From positions 809,222 to 873,221 of the forward strand of contig NZ_MORL01000001.1 in assembly GCF_001870735.1 (NCBI RefSeq): a stretch of 64,000 nt of DNA. Reading direction: 5' to 3'. The notes beneath the pieces were generated by a model, which was not told where the DNA came from, searched no databases, and saw only the letters and a program-made list of their open reading frames with translations. A program made the position numbers and the translations under genes. Positions 41,075-50,090 of the stretch are shown here, piece by piece. The stretch is from Arsenicibacter rosenii (GTDB lineage: Bacteria; Bacteroidota; Bacteroidia; Cytophagales; Spirosomataceae). How positions within the stretch are numbered: the first letter of the stretch is position 1; every line of letters begins with the position of its first letter.

Positions 41075-41729
41075 AAGCCTTATCGCACTTGCCGGAGCTC
41101 TGCTCCTGTTGACGGGCTGCGGATCGGATCAGAAGAAAACAGCTCCCCTGCCTTATTACAACACGGCCGATTTTACGCCGCTATGGCTGGAGAAAGGGGA
41201 TGTACGGATTGGCCAACTGCACCGGCTTAGTGAGTTTAGCTTTACCGATCAGAACAACAGGCGTATCACAGAACAGACAGTCAGCGGTAAAATACACGTG
41301 GCTGGTTTCTTCTTTACCAGTTGCCCCGGCTTATGCCCCCGTCTCACCCGGAGCATGACCGAAGTACAGGAAGCCTTCCGCGACAATCCGCAGGTTGTGC
41401 TGCTTTCCTACAGCGTCACGCCCGAACGCGACAGTGTCCCTGTCCTGAGGGCCTATGCGACAAAGCATCAGGTTATTGATCAAAAATGGCACCTGCTTAC
41501 CGGCGACCATGACGCCATATACCAACTAGCGCGAAAATCATACTTCGCCGATGAAAACATCGGTGTGCAGAAAGGCGAAAATGACTTTCTGCACACCGAA
41601 AACCTGATCCTGATCGACGGCGATCTGCACATCCGGGGCATTTATAACGGAACGCTTCCGCTTGATGTGCAACAGCTCATTCAGGATATAAAAGCACTAA
41701 ACGGCGGCAGTGACCGTGATCACAATTGA
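41067..41729 (+). CDS. SCO1/SenC-family protein (copper/thiol)
   Basis: The 220-residue protein has a lipoprotein-like N-terminus (LAGALLLLTGCGSDQ) and a thioredoxin fold with the copper-binding CPGLCP motif in FFFTSCPGLCPRLTRSM. The distal His lies in GENDFLHTENLILIDGD. SCO proteins carry Cu(I) to cytochrome oxidase CuA or act as thiol reductases. It is last in the YHYH-MORN-SCO operon. Its last 33 bases overlap the 3' end of the convergent fdhF-like gene. Confidence 0.9.
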   Translation: MGKSLIALAGALLLLTGCGSDQKKTAPLPYYNTADFTPLWLEKGDVRIGQLHRLSEFSFTDQNNRRITEQTVSGKIHVAGFFFTSCPGLCPRLTRSMTEVQEAFRDNPQVVLLSYSVTPERDSVPVLRAYATKHQVIDQKWHLLTGDHDAIYQLARKSYFADENIGVQKGENDFLHTENLILIDGDLHIRGIYNGTLPLDVQQLIQDIKALNGGSDRDHN

Positions 41730-43985
41730 TTTTGAGGTCGGGGTATTGCTCTTGTCGGCCTTGCTGTCAATGGGAATCAGAACATTGGTTTCCGGGAAAT
41801 AGGCCGCCACACAGCCTCTCGGAATGGTATAGGGCACAACCATAAACTGATGTGCGGTCCGGAGCTTACCGTCGTAATGACTGTGTAAATCTACCACCTG
41901 TTTCTCATGAAGACCACGGTTGGCCATATCGTCTTTATGCATGAACAGCACACGGCGCTCGTTGTAAATACCCCTGTAGCGGTCATCGTTTCCGTAGACG
42001 GTCGTATTAAACTGATCGTGGCTGCGGATGGTCATCAGCATCAGTTCGTCGGGCTTCATGATGGCCTGTTCCGGGGCATTCACCGTAAACCTGGCCTTCC
42101 CGCTGCTCGTCGGAAAACTACGCTTTCGGGGGCCGTTTGGCAGATAAAATCCGCCCGGCTTCCGCACCTTCTGGTTAAAATCCTGAAAACCGTCCACGGT
42201 TTTCGCAATCAGCTCACGAATCCGGCCATAGTCAGCCACCAGCGCATCCCAGTCAACACCGTTCCGGTTCCCAATGGTCGCTTTAGCCACCCCGGCGACA
42301 ATCGCCGGTTCGCTTTTCATGTGTTCTGAAACCGGCTCAACCACCCCTTTCGACATCTGCACCACCCCCGTGGTGTTTTCCATCGTCAGAAACTGTTCCC
42401 CGGTAGCCTGCACATCAATGTCGGAATGGCCCAGACACGGTAAAATCAGGGCCGTTTTGCCATGCGTCAGGTGGCTGCGGTTTAATTTTGTCGACACGTG
42501 CACCGTCAACCGACAGTTTTGCAGGGCCTCGGCCGTGTAGTTGGTATCCGATGTGGCCAGGGCAAAATTCCCTCCCATGCCGAAGAAAACATGGGCTTTC
42601 CCTTCGTGCATGGCCTTTACGGCAGCAACCGTATCAAAACCATCCTTACGCGGAGGCTCAAACCCGATCACCTCCCGGAGTTTATCCAGAAAGGCGGGTT
42701 TCGGCTTCTCCCAGATACCCATCGTCCGGTCGCCCTGTACATTGCTGTGCCCACGGATGGGTGCCGCCCCGCCTCCTTCGATACCGATACTACCTTTCAG
42801 CAGCAACAGGTTGATAAGTTCCTGAATTGTCGCCACTGCATTCTTGTGTTGCGTTAATCCCATAGCCCAGCAAATGATAATTTTCCGGGTATGTTTGATG
42901 GTATCAACCAGCTGCCGGATTTCGGCCAGCGAAACACCCGTCTGCCCTACCAGATCATCCAGTTCATAATGGCTCAGGCTATGGATAAACTGGTCATACC
43001 CTTCGGTGTGGGTCTTTATAAAGTTCTGATCGAAAACTGTCCCGGGCGCTTTTTGCTCTTCGGCCAGTAACAGCTTGCAGACAGCTTTCAGCAATGCCAG
43101 ATCGGCGTTGATCCGGATTTGCAGGAACTGATCGGTTAATTTCTGCCCGCCGGTCAGCATATCACGGGGGCTCTGCGGGTTGCGGAAGGCCATCAATCCC
43201 GTTTCAATCAGCGGATTAACGGCAATAATTTTCGCTCCCTTCCGCCGGGCCTTTTCCAGAGGCGTCATCATCCGGGGGGCGTTTGTTCCCGGATTCTGCC
43301 CCATGATGATAATCACATCAGCCTTTTCAAAATCATCGTATACAATCGAAGCCTTTCCCAGACCCAACGTATCGCCAAGGGCCACACTCGTAGACTCATG
43401 GCACATATTGGAGCAGTCAGGCATGTTGTTGGTGCCGAACATCCGGACAAATAACTGGTAAAGCCAGGCCGTCTCGTTGGCCGTCCGTCCGGAGGTATAA
43501 AAAATCGCTTCGTCAGGAGAAGCAAGCGCCTTCAGCTCCTGACCGATCCGGTCAAACGCCTCGTCCCAGCGGATGGGTTTGTAGTGGGTAGCGCCTTCTG
43601 CGAGGAGCATGGGCTGTGTCAGCCGCCCCTGTTGCCCCAGCCAGAAATCCGTTTTTCCGCGTAACTCCGCCACGGAGTAGCGCTGAAACAAGACAGGTGA
43701 AGCGGTATGCCGGGTCATGACCTCATCAGCAACAGCCTTGGCCCCGCTTTCGCAGTACTCCGCAATGGATGACCGGTCATGGTCGGGGTCAGGCCAGGCA
43801 CATGAAGGACAATCATAGCCGTCTTTCTGATTCAGTTTATAGAGCGCTGTCCAACCACGTGCGGGTGTTGTCCGCGTAAATACATGCTCAAACGACTTAA
43901 TGATGGCGGTCAGGCCGGCGGCTTCGGTCTTGTGTTCGCCGATGGTCAGCTCGCCGCTTAATTCTTCCGGAGGAGTCGCGTTCAT
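41697..43985 (-). CDS. FdhF/YdeP-family molybdopterin oxidoreductase
   Basis: The 762-residue cytoplasmic molybdenum enzyme has the YdeP-type N-terminus GWTALYKLNQKDGYDCPSCA with WPDPD. It lacks the usual four-Cys [4Fe-4S] motif of formate dehydrogenases. The presumed Mo ligand Cys lies in NMPDCSNMCHESTSVALGD. The MGD-binding segments IIIMGQNPGTNAPRM and GGGAAPIRGHSNVQGDRTMG and the C-terminal cap (RSHDQFNTTVYGNDDRYRGI) are present. The electron donor or acceptor is unknown; enterobacterial YdeP is linked to acid resistance. The fdhD gene is upstream and modABC supplies Mo. Confidence 0.88.
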   Translation of the reverse strand: MNATPPEELSGELTIGEHKTEAAGLTAIIKSFEHVFTRTTPARGWTALYKLNQKDGYDCPSCAWPDPDHDRSSIAEYCESGAKAVADEVMTRHTASPVLFQRYSVAELRGKTDFWLGQQGRLTQPMLLAEGATHYKPIRWDEAFDRIGQELKALASPDEAIFYTSGRTANETAWLYQLFVRMFGTNNMPDCSNMCHESTSVALGDTLGLGKASIVYDDFEKADVIIIMGQNPGTNAPRMMTPLEKARRKGAKIIAVNPLIETGLMAFRNPQSPRDMLTGGQKLTDQFLQIRINADLALLKAVCKLLLAEEQKAPGTVFDQNFIKTHTEGYDQFIHSLSHYELDDLVGQTGVSLAEIRQLVDTIKHTRKIIICWAMGLTQHKNAVATIQELINLLLLKGSIGIEGGGAAPIRGHSNVQGDRTMGIWEKPKPAFLDKLREVIGFEPPRKDGFDTVAAVKAMHEGKAHVFFGMGGNFALATSDTNYTAEALQNCRLTVHVSTKLNRSHLTHGKTALILPCLGHSDIDVQATGEQFLTMENTTGVVQMSKGVVEPVSEHMKSEPAIVAGVAKATIGNRNGVDWDALVADYGRIRELIAKTVDGFQDFNQKVRKPGGFYLPNGPRKRSFPTSSGKARFTVNAPEQAIMKPDELMLMTIRSHDQFNTTVYGNDDRYRGIYNERRVLFMHKDDMANRGLHEKQVVDLHSHYDGKLRTAHQFMVVPYTIPRGCVAAYFPETNVLIPIDSKADKSNTPTSKSIVITVTAAV

Positions 43986-44027
43986 AGTTTTGGCAGACGG
44001 GTCAACCGCCCGTTGGTATCTGTCTGA

Positions 44028-44047
44028 TCGTTTATCTATAAAAACGA
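44028..44047. promoter_or_regulatory. AT-rich dyad upstream of fdhF
   Basis: TCGTTT (44028-44033) and AAACGA (44042-44047) form a 6-base dyad around 8 A/T-rich bases, ~45 bases before the start at 43985. It is somewhat like the modA dyad but shorter than a ModE site. The role is uncertain. Confidence 0.3.
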
Positions 44048-44186
44048 CTTAACTTACATACTGTTCGGCGACTTACAAAAAATACCGGTACAGCATCCAG
44101 CCCATCACCGCGACAGGTTCAGCCTCCAGCATATCGGTTTGCAAGCATATCCCGTTCACCGGCCTGCGTTTCCTGTTACGATTGTG

Positions 44187-45062
44187 TTACTTATTGCCAT
44201 AGCCGATTGCTTCAGCCACAACAACCCGTTCCACGCCGGTGTATACATTGAAGCGCTGGTTCCGCATAAAGCCAATCAGTGTAATACCTGCCTCCCTGGC
44301 CATCTCGACGGCCAGGCTCGTAGGTGCACCAACCGCCACCAGCACCGGTACACCCGCCATCCAGGCTTTCTGCACGAGTTCGAACCCAATCCGGCCGCTC
44401 AGAAAAATTCCGTATTCCTGAAGCGGAACCTGCCCGTTCCAGAGCGCGGCCCCGACCAGTTTGTCGAGCGCATTATGCCGACCGACATCCTCCCGCAGCA
44501 TTAGTACCTGCCCGTCAGCATCAAACAGAGCCGCCGCATGCACCCCTCCCGTATACGAAAAGGCCCGCTGAGCAGCCTGCACCCGGTCGGACAGACGTTG
44601 CAGGACCGCTGCGTCAACCCTGAATCCGCCGGACGTCATCGTCGCCGGACAACTCGCCCGAACGGCATCAATCGAGGCTTTCCCGCAAATACCGCAGCTC
44701 GATGAGGCATAGGTATGGCGTTCCAGCAGTTGCCAGTCAATGAGTACCGATGGCTGTAATTCCACCCGCAGCACATTGCCTTGTTTGGTAGCGTCCTGTA
44801 CGCAATGACGGCAGGAGACGACGTCGGATGCCTCGCGGATAATTCCTTCTGCATACAGGTACCCAAGCGCCAGTTCCTGATCGGCACCGGGTCCGTCAGC
44901 GCCGGGGGTCCGCATCGTTACACTCAGGCTTCGCTGCTGCCGGTTGTCGATGGGCCCGAAGCCGAGCCTGATTTCCAGCGGCTCTTCAATGGCGAGCAAA
45001 TCCGGCTGCGGCTCCTGTAGCGCACCGTCGATAACTTTTTGAATAATGACAGGACTGACCAT
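44187..45062 (-). CDS. fdhD: Formate dehydrogenase accessory sulfurtransferase
   Basis: The 291-residue cytoplasmic protein passes sulfur from IscS-type desulfurases to the Mo-bis-MGD cofactor of FdhF-type enzymes. The reactive CxxC loop is SSSCGICGKASIDAV (~120-134). Other FdhD blocks are RTPGADGPGADQELALGYLY, TGGVHAAALFDADGQ and EDVGRHNALDKLVG (~195-210). It lies 200 bases upstream of the fdhF-like gene on the same strand, its expected client, and 22 bases downstream of the methyltransferase gene. Confidence 0.93.
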   Translation of the reverse strand: MVSPVIIQKVIDGALQEPQPDLLAIEEPLEIRLGFGPIDNRQQRSLSVTMRTPGADGPGADQELALGYLYAEGIIREASDVVSCRHCVQDATKQGNVLRVELQPSVLIDWQLLERHTYASSSCGICGKASIDAVRASCPATMTSGGFRVDAAVLQRLSDRVQAAQRAFSYTGGVHAAALFDADGQVLMLREDVGRHNALDKLVGAALWNGQVPLQEYGIFLSGRIGFELVQKAWMAGVPVLVAVGAPTSLAVEMAREAGITLIGFMRNQRFNVYTGVERVVVAEAIGYGNK

Positions 45063-45084
45063 AGCTCCGGCGGCCCCTGCCGCC

Positions 45085-45849
45085 TTATTTAGTTGAACGT
45101 TTCCAGTTATCTACTATAACTGCGGTAGCGATGCCAACGTTTAAGGATTCGGCCTCGCCAAAGCGCGGAATCGTAATTTTTTCGGTTATAAACGGACTGA
45201 CTGCCGGTCCGATTCCGTTTGATTCGTTCCCCATCACCAGGTATCCGCCTTTGCCGAACGACATCGTATGTACATCGTTGCCATCCAGAAAAGCGCCATA
45301 CACCGGCATTTCAGGCCCACCCTCCTTGCTGACACCGGCAAAGAACGCCGGCAGATTCCCATACCACCAGTTTACGCGGGTAAATGAACCTTTACTGGCT
45401 GAAATTACTTTCGGGTTGTAGACTTCAGCCGTAGTATCGGAACAGATCAGCTTGCGGATGCCATACCAATCGGCAATGCGCAGGATGGTGCCCAGATTGC
45501 CCGGATCGCGGACATCATCCAGCACCAGCACAAATTCGCCGGGTCCGGCGACTAAAGGCCGGTTGTCTTTCGTTTTTACGACAGCCACCGCAGCATTGTT
45601 GCTTTCCAGCGTGGTAACGCGCTCCAGCTCGGAAACCGGCACAATTTCGGTCTGCGTCCGTTTGTTGTCTATCAACCGGGCATTTTCTTTACAGAAGCCC
45701 TCCGTTGCCAGAAGCATATCGACGGTAAAATCAGATGCGAGGACCTCCTGCACACTTTTGGCCCCTTCGACCAGAAAAGCGCCTGATTGTTGCCGGAATT
45801 TTTTCTGATGAAGTGATTGGATGTATTTTCGCTGATTATTTGTAAGCAT
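45085..45849 (-). CDS. TrmH/SpoU-family RNA 2'-O-methyltransferase
   Basis: The 254-residue protein has an N-terminal substrate-binding domain (LTNNQRKYIQSLHQKKFRQQ; QSGAFLVEGAKSV) and a C-terminal SPOUT knot domain: LDDVRDPGNLGTILRIADWY, LVMGNESNGIG and IPRFGEAESLNVGIATAVIV. It should methylate a ribose in rRNA or tRNA using SAM. The start at 45849 is 2 bases from the divergent start at 45852, so its promoter must lie inside the neighbouring gene unless a start is misplaced. The start at 45864 would overlap the neighbour. Confidence 0.92.
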   Translation of the reverse strand: MLTNNQRKYIQSLHQKKFRQQSGAFLVEGAKSVQEVLASDFTVDMLLATEGFCKENARLIDNKRTQTEIVPVSELERVTTLESNNAAVAVVKTKDNRPLVAGPGEFVLVLDDVRDPGNLGTILRIADWYGIRKLICSDTTAEVYNPKVISASKGSFTRVNWWYGNLPAFFAGVSKEGGPEMPVYGAFLDGNDVHTMSFGKGGYLVMGNESNGIGPAVSPFITEKITIPRFGEAESLNVGIATAVIVDNWKRSTK

Positions 45850-45851
45850 AT

Positions 45852-48437
45852 ATGGTATTTTCAAAGCGCTGGCTCGTTGTTTTCACCGCCATAACCACCT
45901 TAGTCTCTGGCTGTATCAGCAACCGATCAGTACGCAATGGCGAGTATTTACTCTATGGTCAGACCATTCGGGGTAACCGCTCCATTCCCACCGAAGAACT
46001 GGAAGCCCTTCTGCCGCAAAAGCCTAACCGCCGGATCCTGCGGCTTCCGGTAACGCCTGCCCTCTGGTTTTATGAACTTGGCCTGAAAAGCTACAACCGG
46101 GAAGCGGCGGTAAAAGAATTAGAGGCCAAAACTACCGAATTTGAACAACAAAGCCAGCAACTGACCAATGACCCGAAGGCGCTTAAAAAGCTGAACCGCC
46201 GGTTTGGGCGGAAGGCTAAAAAACTGCGCAGAACCATAGAAGAAGGCAATGGCCTGATGCGTAACCTCGGAGAGCCTCCGTCTTACTTTTATCCCCGCGA
46301 CGGGCAGGCCAATGCAGTAAAAATTCAGAAGTACCTCTTTAATAACGGGTTCTTCAATGCTTATGTAACCTATACACTGGATACCCTTTTACGCCGGCAG
46401 GTGCAGGTCACTTACCAGATTAACGAACGTAGCGGGTTTTATAACCGGAATGTTGATTTTGAAGCCGAAGATCCGGTAGTCGACTCGATCATCAAACGGG
46501 CGAAAGCCGACGCGTATGTGAAGACCGGCGAACGCTATAATACCGACAAGGCCCTGAGCGAACGGGTACGCATTGAGACCCTGCTCCGCAACAACGGCTA
46601 TTACGGTTTTTCCCGCCAGTATGTTTTTCCGGAGCCAGATACATCCGTTGTCATCAGCCGGGATTCTGCCCGTCGCCAGGTCGACTGGCTCTTCCGCATC
46701 GTGAATCCGGTAGGTCAACCGGCTCACCCACGCTTTACGATCGGGCAGGTGCAGGTGACGATCAACGACAATCCGAATGCGGTAAACACCCCTGCTCCCA
46801 AAACCGATAGCCTGCGCGGATCCTCCAGCGATGTCCGGAACGGTGTTCGTTTTTACTATTCCGGACCAAAGTATGCCACCCGGCTGCTAAGTACAAAAAT
46901 CCGGCTTCGTCCCGGTAATCAGTTCCGCCAGGAAGATTTGGCCGAAACCCAGCGTCAGCTGTTTATGCTGAACCAGTATAAATACATCAGTGTCAACATA
47001 ACCGATACCACCAACCGGAAGCTGCGCGCCAATATCACCCTCAGTCCGCTCGACAAATATGAAACTACATTTGAGGGAGGCCTTTTTGTTCTTTACCAGA
47101 ACCAGGGGTTTCCCGGACCCTTCGGTAATGTTTCCTTCCGGGTCCGCAATCTGTTTAACGGCCTTGAGGCGCTGGAAACCAACTTCCGGTACGGCCTTGA
47201 AGCCCAGGCAGGCTACCCCGGCGCCGATAACATTCTGATGGCCACAGAAGTGGCATTAAACTCATCACTGCTTTTTCCGCAGGTGCTGTTTCCAGGCAAA
47301 CCCCGCTTTATTTTCAGCCATTATACGCCACGGACACAGGTCGGTATCGGTTTTACCTTTACCAGCCGGCCGGATTACCTCCGGCGAACGTTCCGGGCCA
47401 CGATGTCATACAACTGGCAGCTGTCACAAACGCGTCAGTTTACGTTTTACATTGCCGATGTCAACCTGATTAATTCCAGTTTTGCCAACCGGGAATTCGG
47501 GCAGGCTTACCGGAATTTTATCGTTGCACAGGCCCGAAGCGGAAACACCATTCTGGCCAACAGCTTCTATCCGGCGTTCTCATCGAACATCAGCTTTGCC
47601 TATACCTACAATGCCAATGCGGCGACGCTGAACCGACGGACAAACTTTTTCCGGACGGCCCTGGAATCCGGCGGTACTACCCTGAATTTCGTGAAGAATA
47701 AAACCATTGAACACTGGAGCGATTCAAGCGTCACAGGGTTACAGTTCTATAAATACCTGCGCCTCAATCTGGACTACCGCCGCTATATTCCGATACGCCC
47801 CCACACCACCCTGGCCTTCCGGATCAATACCGGCATTCTGTATGGGTATGGCCCCAATAAAACCGCTCCTTACGAACGGCGGTTCTTTGTTGGTGGCAGT
47901 AACAGTGTCCGTGGTTGGCTCCCAAGACGGCTCGGACCGGGATCGGCCCTTCCGGAAACGGATGAAACCAACCCGAATGTTCCGAAATACCGCTACACCA
48001 AAGATTCAACCGAACGATATGAGCAGTTCGCCTATCGTTTCGAACAGCCGGGCGACTTATTGCTGGAAGGTTCGGCCGAACTTCGTCACCGGTTGTTTCA
48101 TTTCGGGGCCGATATAAACGGGGCGCTGTTTGTCGATGCCGGAAATGTGTGGCTTCTACGACCCAACCCCAACAAACCGCTGGCAACCCTCAAGGCCAAC
48201 CGCTTTTTCTCCGACATGGCAGTGGCAACCGGCTATGGTATCCGCATCGACTTTTCGTACTTTATTATCCGGTTCGATGCCGCCGTCAAGGTTTGGGACC
48301 CTGCCCGCCGGTATGTCAATCCGGAAACAAATCAATGGGTCGACGAACGGTTTATCCTGCCGAAGTTCTCCCTGCGGCAGCTTTCGAAAGGACCTAATCC
48401 ACTGGTAGTTAATTTTGGGATTGGTTATCCGTTTTAA
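45852..48437 (+). CDS. BamA/TamA-family outer-membrane protein
   Basis: The 861-residue protein starts MVFSKRWLVVFTAITTLVSG and then Cys (lipoprotein-type signal). POTRA-like domains span ~30-420 (RGNRSIPTEELEALLPQKPN; TGERYNTDKALSERVRIETL; FRQEDLAETQRQLFMLNQYK). The last ~430 residues form a 16-stranded Omp85 barrel with the diagnostic FFVGGSNSVRGW (~680) in L6 and the terminal Phe (NFGIGYPF). A TamA- or surface-lipoprotein-related assembly role is likely; canonical BamA is normally not lipidated. No bam partners lie nearby. Confidence 0.9.
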   Translation: MVFSKRWLVVFTAITTLVSGCISNRSVRNGEYLLYGQTIRGNRSIPTEELEALLPQKPNRRILRLPVTPALWFYELGLKSYNREAAVKELEAKTTEFEQQSQQLTNDPKALKKLNRRFGRKAKKLRRTIEEGNGLMRNLGEPPSYFYPRDGQANAVKIQKYLFNNGFFNAYVTYTLDTLLRRQVQVTYQINERSGFYNRNVDFEAEDPVVDSIIKRAKADAYVKTGERYNTDKALSERVRIETLLRNNGYYGFSRQYVFPEPDTSVVISRDSARRQVDWLFRIVNPVGQPAHPRFTIGQVQVTINDNPNAVNTPAPKTDSLRGSSSDVRNGVRFYYSGPKYATRLLSTKIRLRPGNQFRQEDLAETQRQLFMLNQYKYISVNITDTTNRKLRANITLSPLDKYETTFEGGLFVLYQNQGFPGPFGNVSFRVRNLFNGLEALETNFRYGLEAQAGYPGADNILMATEVALNSSLLFPQVLFPGKPRFIFSHYTPRTQVGIGFTFTSRPDYLRRTFRATMSYNWQLSQTRQFTFYIADVNLINSSFANREFGQAYRNFIVAQARSGNTILANSFYPAFSSNISFAYTYNANAATLNRRTNFFRTALESGGTTLNFVKNKTIEHWSDSSVTGLQFYKYLRLNLDYRRYIPIRPHTTLAFRINTGILYGYGPNKTAPYERRFFVGGSNSVRGWLPRRLGPGSALPETDETNPNVPKYRYTKDSTERYEQFAYRFEQPGDLLLEGSAELRHRLFHFGADINGALFVDAGNVWLLRPNPNKPLATLKANRFFSDMAVATGYGIRIDFSYFIIRFDAAVKVWDPARRYVNPETNQWVDERFILPKFSLRQLSKGPNPLVVNFGIGYPF

Positions 48438-48592
48438 ATTAACCTGCCAAAATGTCAGGAAACTTCCCCTATTCTTTGTAATTTTGCAAGAACCAATAGG
48501 TTTTGGTTTGCTGTTTAACGGATTCAGCCGCTTACTCAGCTGCGGCCTGGCTTATAGAGCAAAACCAAACAACAACACTGACATTTGTTTCA

Positions 48593-50020
48593 ATGGAACG
48601 TATTGCCGAAACACTCACGATATTAACTCCGGAAGATAAAGAAGCCACTGATCTGCCACGCGTCTCGGAAGACGAGCTTGCGGTTGGCAAAAAGCGGCTG
48701 TATATCGAAAGCTATGGCTGCCAGATGAACTTCTCCGACAGCGAGATTGTGGCTGCTGTGATGCGGAATGCCGGTTTTGCCACGACCTCGACCGCCGACG
48801 AAGCGGATCTGATCTTCCTGAACACCTGCGCCATCCGCGACAACGCCGAGCAGAAGGTACGGAACCGGCTGAAACAGCTCAATACCCTCAAAAAGCGGAA
48901 ACCCGAACTGGTAGTCGGTATGCTGGGATGTATGGCCGAGCGCCTGAAAACCAAACTTCTGGAAGAAGAAAAAATCGTTGATATCGTGGCGGGGCCGGAT
49001 GCCTACCGCGACATTCCGAAGCTGGTTGAAGAAGCCGAAACCGGGCAAAAGGCGGTGAACGTATTCCTGTCGCGCGAGGAAACCTACGCCGATATTGCGC
49101 CGATCCGCCTGAATTCAAACGGCATTACTGCGTTTATTTCGATCATGCGGGGCTGCGACAACATGTGCAGCTTCTGTGTGGTGCCTTATACCCGTGGTCG
49201 GGAACGGAGCCGCGACGCCCATTCTATCGTCCGTGAGGCCGAACAACTGGTGGCCGATGGCTACAAGGAGGTAACCCTGCTTGGTCAGAACGTCGACTCA
49301 TACAAGTGGACGAGTGCCGACGGCAGCGAGCATGTCAATTTTGCGCTCTTGCTGGAACGGGTTGCGCAGGTCAGCCCTGAGTTGCGGGTCCGGTTCTCTA
49401 CCTCTCACCCGAAAGACATTACAGATGACGTGCTCCATACGATGGCGAAGTACGAAAACATCTGCAAATACATTCACCTGCCCGCACAGAGCGGCAACAG
49501 CCGGATTCTGAAACTGATGAACCGGACCTATGACCGGGATTGGTATATCCAGAAAATTGACCGGATCCGCGCCATTCTGGGTGAAGACTGCGGCATTTCG
49601 CATGACATGATCTCGGGCTTCTGCTCAGAAACCGAAGAAGAGCACCGGGATACGCTGACGCTGATGGAATATGCCCGCTACGACTATGGCTACATGTTTG
49701 CCTATTCGGAGCGTCCCGGCACACCGGCAGCCAAAAAGTATGCCGATGATGTACCGCATGACGTGAAACTCCGCCGCCTGAACGAAATCATTGCCCTGCA
49801 GCAGAAACTCTCACTGGAGCGGAATCAGCGCACGATCGGGCAGGTGCAGAAAGTGTTGATCGAAGGTACCTCGAAGCGGTCAGCCGAAGAGCTATGCGGG
49901 CGTAACGACCAGAACAAAATGGTAGTGTTTCCGAAAGGCGACCTACAGAAAGGGCAGTATGTGCTCGTGCGCATTACTGACTGTACTGCCGCCACATTGC
50001 GGGGTGAAGTTGTAGCCTGA
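48593..50020 (+). CDS. miaB: tRNA-2-methylthio-N6-dimethylallyladenosine synthase
   Basis: The 475-residue radical-SAM enzyme thiomethylates i6A37 of tRNA. The N-terminal MTTase cluster Cys are in [21 protein letters not shown] and LGCMAERL. The radical-SAM motif is [17 protein letters not shown] (CxxxCxxC). The C-terminal TRAM domain closes with [19 protein letters not shown]. An ATG 30 codons upstream (48503) would add an unrelated Cys/Leu-rich stretch, so 48593 is chosen. A TAATTTTG -7-like element lies at 48479-48486. This gene opens a block with the sigma-54 activator and lptE. Confidence 0.95.
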   Translation: MERIAETLTILTPEDKEATDLPRVSEDELAVGKKRLYIESYGCQMNFSDSEIVAAVMRNAGFATTSTADEADLIFLNTCAIRDNAEQKVRNRLKQLNTLKKRKPELVVGMLGCMAERLKTKLLEEEKIVDIVAGPDAYRDIPKLVEEAETGQKAVNVFLSREETYADIAPIRLNSNGITAFISIMRGCDNMCSFCVVPYTRGRERSRDAHSIVREAEQLVADGYKEVTLLGQNVDSYKWTSADGSEHVNFALLLERVAQVSPELRVRFSTSHPKDITDDVLHTMAKYENICKYIHLPAQSGNSRILKLMNRTYDRDWYIQKIDRIRAILGEDCGISHDMISGFCSETEEEHRDTLTLMEYARYDYGYMFAYSERPGTPAAKKYADDVPHDVKLRRLNEIIALQQKLSLERNQRTIGQVQKVLIEGTSKRSAEELCGRNDQNKMVVFPKGDLQKGQYVLVRITDCTAATLRGEVVA

Positions 50021-50090
50021 TCATTCATCAGTAAAGCCTCAACGGGTCGGGTAAAAGACTTGGGTGATTTGGAATATTTACCCTGACAGC

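Noticed and set aside
48503-48592. N-terminal extension of MiaB
   Set aside because: The 30 extra residues do not resemble MiaB, and the -7-like element and leader occupy this region.
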